Shown: positions 1-8,316 of the stretch, one piece after another
Position numbering within the stretch: position 1 is the first letter of the stretch
Layout: each line of letters opens with the position of its first letter
DNA from: Protostelium mycophagum
Taxonomy: Eukaryota; Evosea; Variosea; Protosteliida; Protosteliaceae
DNA: 21,827 nucleotides
Direction: 5' to 3'
Assembly: GCA_002081555.1 (NCBI GenBank)
Contig: MZNV01002382.1
Location: 1-21,827 of the forward strand
The notes under the pieces: generated by a model
Seen by the model: the letters and a program-made list of their open reading frames with translations, nothing else
Database searches by the model: none
What the model was told of the DNA's origin: nothing
Position numbers and translations under genes: made by a program

Positions 1-225
1 AATATTACCCGGCGGACACGGATTTGTACAAAGTTCAAAATTAATTTTGAAAGCAATTATTTTTTTATAATCCCGGTAAGCGACGTGACCATTGCGGTAA
101 GCGATTGTCACCCCGGTGACCACCTTACCGTGACACTCGCGTTCCGTACCGGGATTGTTGAAAAATTATTTGCTTCAAACGATAATTTTGAAATTGGTAC
201 AAATCCGTGTCCGCGGGGCAATATT
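1..225. mobile_element. MITE, copy 1 (about 50-bp terminal inverted repeats)
   Basis: The first about 50 bases and the last about 50 bases of this segment are imperfect inverted repeats: the left end reads GCGGACACGGATTTGTAC and the right end is its reverse complement. Both outer ends carry AATATT, so the target duplication could be AATATT or a shorter TA-type site; the left edge coincides with the window edge and may be cut. The interior is GC-richer and holds two GGTAAGCG words. It encodes no transposase, so it is a non-autonomous element. A copy at 12321-12513 is almost identical, which suggests recent activity. The superfamily cannot be named from the sequence. Confidence 0.8.
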
Positions 226-348
226 AATATTGATCAAATAATAAGCAAGGTCAAACTAAAATTCAAATGAGAAGAGCAGGTTTCCAGAGTGAAAAATTTT
301 TCTTTTGTGATTTTTGGTGTCTGTCAGGACAATCACGCGACAAGGATC

Positions 349-3300
349 ATGCACATATCCGAGACCGACAAGTCTTTCTTAATCGCTGTAATATATAACG
401 TGGTCATCGCCATTGTTACACTTGCAGTGTTTTGCATTATCCGACCATGGTTTCCTACATTTTACTATCCAAAAGGGTACGTGCTCAAAGACACCACTGT
501 CACAGCATTCAATAGTTATTGATTATTTATAGGAGGAATCCTCTCATCAAGACACATTTTGTGTGGTTATTTCACCTATTCCGCTCTTTTGATTCGGAGA
601 GAATGCTAAAGAGGCAAGGTTTGGATGCTTACATGTACTTCAGGTAAGACGACCATCGCTGAGGGACTTAATCACATCAGATTCCTCCAGAGTTGTCTTT
701 TGTTATTCATCATTATGGGAGCATTTCTCTGCATCATCCTTTTTCCCATACATTCAACTGGTCATAACATCATACAGTTAGAAGGTAGCGACTCTTAACA
801 TGGCGTCATCTGATTAATGCCAAAGTTGTGTAGTTATTAATGTTTTCTAGGTGGCAATACTACAACTTTAGAAGGTGCACAGAACTTCAAACATCAATGT
901 TTAATGTACAATCAGGTCTTCCCAGCCTCACATTATCTAACATTCCTGCTGGATCTAATCTTCTTTGGGCCCATTTTGTCTTGACATTACTCGTCTCTGC
1001 GCTGATCTACCTCATGCTATTTTTCAACTTTAGAGAAGTAATTTTTCCAAAATTCACAAAAAACATAAAAGATCCAGAAATTCGATCTACAACGATGTAG
1101 ATGGATTAATCTGATCGAGAACTCAGTACGCCAGCATAAGGACGAAGATGATGGAGTCGAGATCACCTCAGAACTACACTGTCCTCTTTAAGAACCCTTC
1201 CTTTCTGACCGAAGAGGACGTGGTCGAATACGTCACCAAAATTCTGCCCGAGGTATCGGGCATTGTACACTCGCCCCGACTTCCCCGATCGGGGTCTTTA
1301 CGCAATATACAGGTAAGTCCATTTTTAAATACAAAATCCGGACCAAAAAGTTTTGTACAACAAATCACCAGGATTTTTCTGAGAAAATTCCCGTAAATTT
1401 CTCAGAAAACTCACGGAAATCTCCAGGATGACACGAGGGCCAATATAAGTGGAGACCAATACATTGAATGTGTACATTTGGCATACCAAACGGATGACCT
1501 AAAGAAACAATACGCCAGGTTCGACGCAAACCTCCAGAAATTAGACAGAGTACTGACAGAGCAAAGAAAGACGGTGACATTTCAAGTGTCAATCTGACAT
1601 GGCATGGATGACATTTTTTGACACATAATTGTCCTCGTGTGAATGATTTTTTCGGCTGAAAGACACCAAAGATCTGTAACTGCGCGGCAAAGCCGCGAAG
1701 TAAATTCGTCATTGTATATGTTGCGCTTGTCGCATTCTCAAGATAATCTGTCACATCATGTTAATCTGTCAAATTCATGTCAACATGTCACTCACATGTC
1801 ACAGGGTGCCACCGTACAACACGTTTCAAAACACCCCGTGAAGAGGATGCGTCAGCAGCCACAAGAAGCGGAGGACTATTACATCACAAAACTCGATAAG
1901 ATCAGGAACGACATCATGTCTAAACACGAGAACCTGAGGGCCCTCAAGAGTACTGGTGCCGCATTTGTTACCTTCCACTCTAGGACCATCGCGAAGATGC
2001 TGACGCAATGTGTTATATCGGAGAGATTTTCACTCTTACCGAGTGTGAGTGGCTCGTTGTAGATCGTCAATTTATTTTATTATTGTTTTCCGTATTAAAA
2101 ATATTTTTCAACTTTGTTTTCGAGTTAAAATGGATCTTTTATTGCAAAAATTCTAAGAGTGAAATCCAATTTTGAAGAGTATTCACTGTGGACAGGCGGT
2201 GCAGGCACCAGATCCAAGGGGTGTTTTGTGGCATAATCTCGGGCAGAGTTCTTACAGATTTTTCATGAAAAAATACGCCGTGGATCTGCTCATCCTCGCC
2301 ATGGTGACATAATTTATCCGCGGATTTATCCGTATTCTCCGCGAAATTTCACTGAAAAATACAGTCTTTGTTATGGACGATTCCCATCACTTTTTTCTCT
2401 TCGTTTACAACGATCGAAAATTTGAGGAAATTTCTACCCCCGCTTGTCCACCTCATCGAAAAAAATTCCACCATACAAGGAATTGTAGAGGGACTTCTCC
2501 CAGTGGTGGGTGTCAGATATGTCAAAATGTCATCCCTGACATTTTTGACAGCTGTTGACCATCATATTCCTCGCATTGGTCCCCATGATCATCACATCAT
2601 TGTGCTCTTTAATTGGGTACAAAACTCAACAAGAGCTGGATTCACACATCACCACAAAATTGTGAGTTTCAGAATTTTTATTTAAATTTTTTCAAATTTT
2701 TCAAAATATTTCTGGATCTTTTAAAAAAATTAAATTTATTTCTGTCGACAGATTTTTTTACAATAACGATCGTGATCTTTTTGCGAGTTGGCGAAAATCA
2801 CCCAACTTTCTCGGAATATTTTCTTCAAAAATTAATTTTATTCTGGATGTGAAGGATGGTTTATTTGTGGCAAGCCCAATGATATATATTTTATTTGCAT
2901 GTTTTCGACGATTCGCGGCAGAGCCGCGAGATGTGAAAAGACACCCAGATTTGATCCATTCTACAATCAAAAATACTCATGCAAGTATTAGACTTGCAAA
3001 ATAAAAATATTTTCTGAAGTTGTTAGGTTCGTTTTCTACTTCATAAACGTATTTTTGACCTTTGTGATGGGGCCCACAGCACTCACATTATTCAATGATC
3101 TGACATCTGATTCCGATTACCACAAGGTTTTCCCTTTATTTTTTTGAGATTTTTAGGATTTTTGTTTTTTTGAGATTTTATTTTAATCTTTTGAGATTTT
3201 GATTTTTTGGAATTTTTATTTTTATTTTTGAGGTTTATTATTTTGAAATTTTATGGATGGCGACTTTGTGCAAAACTACAATTATGGGCTCCTCAGGATA

Positions 3301-4522
3301 AAAATCAGCCACAACCCGAATTTTTATAATTTTTTTAGTTGGAGATTTTGCGTGAAAAATGTTTTTGAGATTCTACAATGACATCACGTGACCTCTTTAG
3401 GTCTTGAATCTCCTCTCCTCTGGTGTCCCTCTACAATCAGAGGCGATGATCATTTACGTAATGACCATCTCCCTCTCCAGCTTTACTGGAGAATTACTCC
3501 GAATTGTTCCGTTAATTATCCGAGGCATAAAGAGAAGATTCATCTGCAAAACCGAAAAAGAAATGCGAGTTGTAGATGAAGAATCTGTGGGGTGAGATGA
3601 CGTATCTGAAATTTCACTGAAATTTCGAAGATACTTCGAGTACCCCACGAGATATTCCCAGGAATTATTGGTTTTCGCAATTGTTCTGATCTATTCTACA
3701 ATGTCACCTTTTATTTTAATATTTGGTGCTGTATACTTCGCAATGGCCATTCTTGCGGCCATCTACAACTTGCAATATGTCAACTCAATCCAATATAACG
3801 CTGGGGGTGAGTGACGTCATCATCTGGTCTTGATGACGTCATCATGACATGACTGATATCATAAAGGGACTCTGTGGCCAGTTGCATATGGAAGAATCCT
3901 CTTTGCTCTCGGTGAGTCCTCGTTGTAGACGCCGAAATCTGAATTTACAGGATTTTACCAAGTGGTGATGGGTGCCCTTTTGACCACAAAACAGTTTTGG
4001 GCCGGCTCAGCCGTCGTTCTTGAAGTGAGTACTTCTTTTATTCATTTAATCACTCGGGAAAACATCAGAAGAAATGTCCAAACCAAAAATGTTTTTTACA
4101 AATTCAAAATTTGAAAAATCTTTTCGAGGAGAATTTTATTGAAGCATCTTTGCGTTTGAAAATGTGTGAATCATTACATTCAAGCGAAAACAAAAGCACA
4201 TGGATGATTGCAGAATTAACCCCATCAGGCGGGAGTGACGGTGACCTACTACATCTTGACGAGTCGGATCTTCGAGAAGAGAGCCAATTTTGGCGCGTTG
4301 TATAACCCTCATGTGCTGTCCACGTTAGACATGGAAGACATTGTGAGTAATGATCATCTTGAAATGTGAAGAAAACAAAAGCATGATGCTTGATGAACAA
4401 TGTCTCATGATGTACAGACTCACGCATCTGTGCTGATAGAGGAAACGGATGAGGACTTCCAAGAGAGTTACAAACAACCTGAGATGGTGCCACCTCCTGT
4501 CGATTACCTTTTATCGTTGTGA
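349..4522 (+). CDS. TMEM63: TMEM63/CSC1-family mechanosensitive (osmosensitive) cation channel
   Basis: Seventeen exons give about 754 aa, close to the usual size of about 800 aa: 349-476, 533-643, 681-784, 916-1096, 1141-1312, 1427-1573, 1805-2044, 2178-2303, 2365-2505, 2552-2661, 3027-3126, 3401-3591, 3631-3806, 3867-3911, 3951-4024, 4229-4342, 4418-4522. All joins keep phase. The order matches the family: an N-terminal TM helix (SFLIAVIYNVVIAIVTLAVF), RQGLDAYMYFR, a second helix, LSNIPAGSNLLWAH, a cytosolic domain starting at NYTVLF, QAPDPRGVLWHNL, then the pore-side helices (IPITFFSSF, VFYFINVFLTF, FTGELLRIVP, LIYSTMSPFILIFG, TLWPVAYGRILFAL). The family forms stretch-gated cation channels in plasma or lysosomal membranes. 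The start was chosen at the first in-frame ATG before TM1; an upstream non-ATG extension is possible. AATAAA starts two bases after the stop. Confidence 0.88.
2662..3026 (+). other. Long TMEM63 intron with a hairpin repeat
   Basis: A 365-nt intron, long for this gene, between exons encoding the C-terminal end of one membrane helix and VFYFINVFLTF. It is T-rich and holds the perfect hairpin TCGCGGC-AGA-GCCGCGA at 2913-2929. An open frame runs through part of it, but the flanking exons join in phase with a GT donor and AG acceptor, and the protein family needs no extra segment here. Confidence 0.6.
3127..3400 (+). repeat. TMEM63 intron with degenerate TTTTTTGAGATTT repeats
   Basis: Between 3130 and 3245 the intron consists of imperfect, roughly 12-25 nt T-rich units containing TTTTTGAGATTTT or close variants. 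The rest of the intron (to 3400) has no recognisable feature beyond the acceptor CTCTTTAG. Confidence 0.5.
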
Positions 4523-4523
4523 G

Positions 4524-4529
4524 AATAAA
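4524..4529 (+). terminator. Poly(A) signal of TMEM63
   Basis: AATAAA begins two bases after the TGA stop of the channel gene and is followed by a T/G-rich stretch (GGGTTTTTTGTTGTG), a typical cleavage context. The 3' UTR would be only tens of bases. Confidence 0.6.
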
Positions 4530-5360
4530 GGGTTTTTTGTTGTGTTTAGGGATTTCCAGACGTTAGTCGCCCTCATCGTTTCGTGATGTTTATTTGCATG
4601 TGTACTTGCACTCTTGCCCGCCATCTGCAGAACTGGGTCCTCACTTCCAGACATTGACCCAGTGATTCGCATAGAAACCGAAACTGAAATCTGCGAATTT
4701 ATTGTTCCGTTCGTTTCCCGAACGGTTTCTGACACGAATGGATAATTCACCCAAAGCTCAAAGAGGTTTTTCAAACAATCTTCCCCTGCCAGGAATTGAA
4801 CCTGGGTTTAGAGCAGCTTCTGTACTGACCACTGTACTACAGGGAATTGTGTGAAACTCGATCATTACTAGGTGATCAATGACTGTTCATTTTGTACGAA
4901 CATATCGGATGAATTAATAATAAAACCATCACAATCCATTCAGCATCCAGATGCCTCCAGGTCAACCAATTTACTTGACTCTACCCAGACAGACTCTCGG
5001 GCGTACTTTGATACCTGTTGGGAAACCTTCCTGATGTGAATGAGACAGATCATTTGGATTCAGACATCGATCAATTTTCTTGCATCTTTATTTTCAAGCT
5101 CCTCTCCTCTTTCGGTGTGCTTGTTCATTCCATTTCAATCCAAAGGGATGCGGTGTGATCCTGTTGTCTAATGGCCATCTTGCTGTTGGCTGCAACTGAA
5201 CAGATTCAATATCTTGGAACAAGATGTATGACGTCTTTGTACAAAAAATACGACATCATATCAGAAACACCTCGATGAAAGAGGTTTTTGCAACTGCTAT
5301 TCTTCTATAAAGAATATGACACCCCAGGATTGTTGTGAAGATGCTGCAAAAGATGCAAGC
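4530..5360. other. Intergenic region between TMEM63 and the 5S gene
   Basis: Apart from the tRNA-like element at 4781-4846, I see no coding exon with family similarity, no clear small RNA and no transposon end. A minus-strand open frame at 4511-4774 has no recognisable domain and is not supported by splice or start context. Confidence 0.4.
4781..4846 (-). pseudogene. tRNA-like element with a truncated anticodon arm
   Basis: On the minus strand TTCCCTG (5') and CAGGGGA (3') make a 7-bp acceptor stem with one G-U pair, followed by A as discriminator base. The D arm is GTAC-AGTGGTCA-GTAC and the T arm is CCAGG-TTCAATT-CCTGG. The A box (TAGTACAGTGG) and B box (GGTTCAATTCC) match Pol III promoter consensus. 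Only 16 bases lie between the D and T arms, where a normal anticodon arm plus variable loop needs about 22; they can form only a 3-bp AGA/TCT stem. So this is either a tRNA pseudogene, a tRNA-derived element, or an odd tRNA. No anticodon can be assigned. Confidence 0.6.
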
Positions 5361-5366
5361 AAAAGA

Positions 5367-5480
5367 GTTCGTCACGAGGGCTTCCCAAGTGGTCTCCCAC
5401 CTTAGTACTGGCCTCGCTCAGACACGCTTGACTTCGCAGTGCGGCAAGGGATGCGGTAGACTGTGTCGATATGAACGAAC
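5367..5480 (-). rRNA. 5S ribosomal RNA, copy 1
   Basis: The reverse complement has the 5S landmarks: GTTCGT pairs with ACGAAC to close helix I, followed by the internal promoter region AAGTCAAGCG...AGGCCAGTACTAAGGTGGGAGACC and CTTGGGAAGCCC, equivalent to the animal AAGCTAAGC / GGTTAGTACTTGGATGGGAGACC / CCTGGGAATACC. The closed structure is 114 nt against about 119-120 nt in most animals. TCTTTT at 5361-5366 is a Pol III terminator directly after the 3' end. The 114 bases are identical to the copy at 9781-9894. It lies between TMEM63 and OSGEPL1, on the same strand as OSGEPL1. Confidence 0.85.
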
Positions 5481-5511
5481 CCGCAAATTCGCCGCTGGCC
5501 TGTGATGCAAA
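5481..5511 (-). promoter_or_regulatory. Conserved 5' flank of the 5S gene (copy 1)
   Basis: About 30 bases immediately upstream of both 5S copies are conserved (TTTGCATCA, then GCCAGCGGCG, then a GGG just before the start), while the 3' flanks differ beyond the T-run. This suggests an external Pol III promoter element, or a mobile unit that includes its promoter. The equivalent in copy 2 is about 9750-9780. Confidence 0.5.
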
Positions 5512-5648
5512 GCCACAAAGTGACATTTGTATATGCATTAACTAGCATGGATTTACACGTCAACAACCGTGAACTTTTACAATGTGTACTCCATACTTCT
5601 TTTGTATAATTTGTGGTTGATAGACCGAATCCACAGGAGCGTGGAGAA

Positions 5649-7816
5649 TCAAATTCTTACCGTCTCAAACTCAGAATCACCCGGTGTCATCGCATTGTCG
5701 TTGCCAGAATTCATCTCCTCTATGGCACACCACGCGATCATGACCCCGTTGTCGGTGCAGAGTTCGTTTAGAGGGTAGAATATGTCAATGTCCTCCTTTT
5801 GTGAAGCTATGTGCAACATCTCCCTCAGTCTCCGGTTACTAGCGACACCACCACTGACGACCTGGTTGTAGTTGGCGTTGTAGATGTCTGGATATAATTT
5901 TGTTGCGTTGCGCGGGGAACGTACTATGCCATCAAATAAAAATAAATTAATGACGATCTACACTCACAATGCTGAGTGGGTCCACTTTAAGAATATTCCG
6001 TGAATAATTCAACCCCCTCATTGTAGATTCCAAAATATGCTCCAGAGCGACTCTCTGGAAGGAGGCCGCCACGTCAGCTGATTTTTGGCGGGAAAATTGT
6101 AGTAGACTTGTCTCAGGGTCTAAATTTTCTATTTCCTTCACTCATCAGTTTCACTGAAATTTCTCTGAAATTTCTTCTCCATCCTTATATATTCTTTCAA
6201 CATGAAAACAAACACTCAATAATTCACGACAATTCTACGTGTCTTACCACGATATCTTTTACAAAAAATGTTTATTTGGTAAAAAAAGATTTGAAATTAA
6301 TTTGAAACAAATTGAAATAATTTTTTTTGAAAAGATTAATGTGAAAAAAAATTTGAAAAAAAATTTGAAAAATAATAAATCACCCTGATTTTTGTGACGG
6401 TGTTGGATACGGCAGTTTTCAGGCCTGAAAAGGACCAGTCACAAGATCTCTTCACTTTCATCAACGGCATCGGAAAATTGAAAGCCTCCGGGTCCCCTGG
6501 GAGAGTTATTTTTAGATGCGACTACAACGAACCTTCTGTCGCGAGTTTTTCGAGTCCTTTCCCGCCCTCTTCGAAGGTCATTCCTAATAATCTGGCGATC
6601 TACAACGAGTCAATTGATTAAATTATTTTGTTGCGAGAAATTTAATTTTGCACAAATTGAATTGGCAATCTACAATGATCTAATCTGTTTTAACACCTAT
6701 ATAATCTATTTCGCAGAGTCCGATCAACTCCTCACCACGTTAAAGTCCTCGGTATTTAACGTGTTTGTTACCACGAAATTTTAAATGCAATATATTACTC
6801 TACTACGCATTCATTCCGCGGCTCTGCCGCAGTATTCACGAGATAGACGAGCGTAAAGACTGTCACACCTTGTCGTAAGATTCTCCCAGGGAATCATCTA
6901 TGGTACCCCCTATCAGGGTGTATCTATTCACACCTTCGCACAGCAGTAATTGGCTGTGTCCACCAGATACCAACACCGTCAGGTAAGGGAAATTGGGTAT
7001 GTTGGCGGATTCTAGGCGAAATTTCAGTCATATTTTGACATCTCAATGTGTTTTTTAATTGTCGAGATTTTTATTTGCAATGCAAAATTGTAAAATTTGC
7101 AGAAGTTTTTTATTTTGGAAAATAATGAATAAAATATCAAAAATAATAATAATAATAAATGCTCAAAGACACAAAAAACCAAATTAAAACATTACTATCG
7201 ATGTGATCAGAATCCATGATTCAGGATTACCTTTTCCACTTCTTTGTTGTGGCGGGATCCTTGCCGTCAATATGTGCGCTTGTAGGTGGTGCACAGGCCA
7301 CAATTTCGCTCCGTTCTCCTGACATATTCTCTTTGCAAAGTCCAAACCCACACCAAGACAGCCCTTCATGCCAGGTCCTCGCGTGACAGCGACAGTTGAT
7401 ATTTGAGAGAGGTCTTTGAGATCGGCTTTGGACATCGCCAGCTCTGTGTGATGTGAGATTACTCCTTTTCTAACGCGAACAGCTGCACAGAAGGACTGAA
7501 AATCTGATCAAGCATGGAAATCACGAAATGATGTTGGAGAATTGAAGAGACCTAGTGTTGGCTGAAGATTCTTCTCGTGTGCTCTGGCAGCCAGATTTGG
7601 TTTGACTCCTCCAAAATGATTATGAATGGCATATTGTGATGACAGGGCAGAACCCAAGATTTGTCCTTCTCTTGTAAGAAATGCCACACCAGTGTCATCA
7701 CAACTCGTCTCCAAACCCAATATAATCGATTTGTGATCGGATATAGATCTTTTTGGAAGTAAAAAAGGTTTGAATGGTTGAGGAACGTAAACGAAACTCT
7801 TCAGTCGTGGGATCAT
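5649..7816 (-). CDS. OSGEPL1: Mitochondrial tRNA N6-threonylcarbamoyladenosine synthase (TsaD/Qri7/OSGEPL1)
   Basis: Seven exons on the minus strand (7552-7816, 7231-7482, 6869-7011, 6533-6599, 6384-6496, 5968-6111, 5649-5861) give about 398 aa; human OSGEPL1 is 414. The first about 30 residues are basic and lack acids up to [17 protein letters not shown], as in a mitochondrial presequence. Family motifs follow in order: [47 protein letters not shown], the metal-binding [54 protein letters not shown] and [10 protein letters not shown]. TsaD transfers the threonylcarbamoyl group to A37 of ANN-decoding tRNAs. The last exon runs to TGA at 5649, but GTAAGA at 5655-5660 could be a donor to a further small exon. 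One intron is only 36 nt (6497-6532). Confidence 0.93.
6600..6868 (-). other. OSGEPL1 intron ending in the CGTTGTAG motif
   Basis: A 269-nt intron whose 3' splice site is CGTTGTAG|ATC, placed by the family motif DK|IARLLG. It also holds the hairpin GCGGC-TCT-GCCGC at 6818-6830, a relative of the GGC-AAA-GCC family. Confidence 0.65.
7012..7230 (-). repeat. OSGEPL1 intron with an AAT microsatellite
   Basis: A 219-nt AT-rich intron with a short (AAT)n run at about 7142-7158 and a GAAATTTC word (7019-7026) next to its acceptor. Confidence 0.5.
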
Positions 7817-7889
7817 GATGTGATTGGTGATTTAAAAGTAATTTTCAACATCCCAAATTTTCTGACATCAAAAGATCTCACATCACAAG
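7817..7889. promoter_or_regulatory. Bidirectional promoter region OSGEPL1 / NDUFAF8
   Basis: Only 73 bp separate the start codons of two divergent genes that both encode mitochondrial proteins. I see no TATA box; the segment is AT-rich. Shared regulation is inferred from the arrangement only. Confidence 0.55.
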
Positions 7890-8173
7890 ATGGAAAAAGG
7901 CACAAAAGTAGTCACACAACGCTATACAGGTTATTTCTCTTCTGCACTTGCACAGTGCGCACCTCAAGTGAGTCTCGTATTGATTGATGTCAATTGTAAT
8001 CTCTCCAGTCTGCGAAATATGGATCGTGTGTCACAGCCAAATTAGAAGCCACAGAATTAAATTCATGTCAGACAGAGTGGGAGGACTTTAGAAGATGTTG
8101 GACCCAAGCGGTGAGAGAGAGGAATTCACTCATTCACTCATCTTTTTAGTTGAAGAAGGCGAGAAAGGGCTGA
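7890..8173 (+). CDS. NDUFAF8: NDUFAF8-like complex I assembly factor (twin CX9C)
   Basis: Three exons (7890-7967, 8009-8110, 8150-8173) with GT-AG introns of 41 and 39 nt encode 67 aa, in phase throughout; this short gene falls below ordinary ORF detection. The protein has two perfect CX9C motifs: CAPQSAKYGSC, split by the first intron, and CQTEWEDFRRC, followed by W and a basic tail (LKKARKG). This spacing and the YGSCV / FRRCW context match NDUFAF8 (C17orf89), a small intermembrane-space protein that stabilises NDUFAF5 during assembly of respiratory complex I. Import by the MIA40 disulfide relay is expected for this fold. ATTAAA at 8188-8193 may be the poly(A) signal. Other small CX9C proteins are possible, but the pattern and size fit NDUFAF8 best. 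Confidence 0.8.
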
Positions 8174-8316
8174 TCACTCAATGCTCCATTAAATTATAAT
8201 TCCAACTATTCACATGAAATAGATAAAGAGCCTTGTTAATTCTGATCATACATACGATCACAGCGGCCATTTTGGCCGTTGTAAATTTCAGTCGAAATTT
8301 TACCCGCGCATTTTGA
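8174..8316 (+). other. Short gap between NDUFAF8 and MAP10
   Basis: A 143-bp gap between two same-strand genes. It holds a possible poly(A) signal (ATTAAA 8188-8193) and a TTTCAG about 26 bases before the MAP10 ATG. That could be a cis or trans splice acceptor; nothing here proves an operon. Confidence 0.3.

Noticed and set aside
840-915. Open frame MFSRWQYYNFRR before the conserved GLPSLTLSNIP segment of TMEM63
   Set aside because: The preceding exon (ending QLE) joins in phase at 916 to give QLE-GLPSLTLSNIPAG, as the family requires; using 851 as acceptor breaks the frame.
2748-3002. 85-codon open frame in a TMEM63 intron containing FRRFAAEPRDVKRH
   Set aside because: It includes the GCGGC hairpin repeat, and the flanking exons join in phase without it; resemblance to a cytosolic TMEM63 loop is accidental, since that loop is already present at 3510-3590.
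5305-5538. Minus-strand 77-codon ORF
   Set aside because: It is the 5S rRNA gene read as protein.
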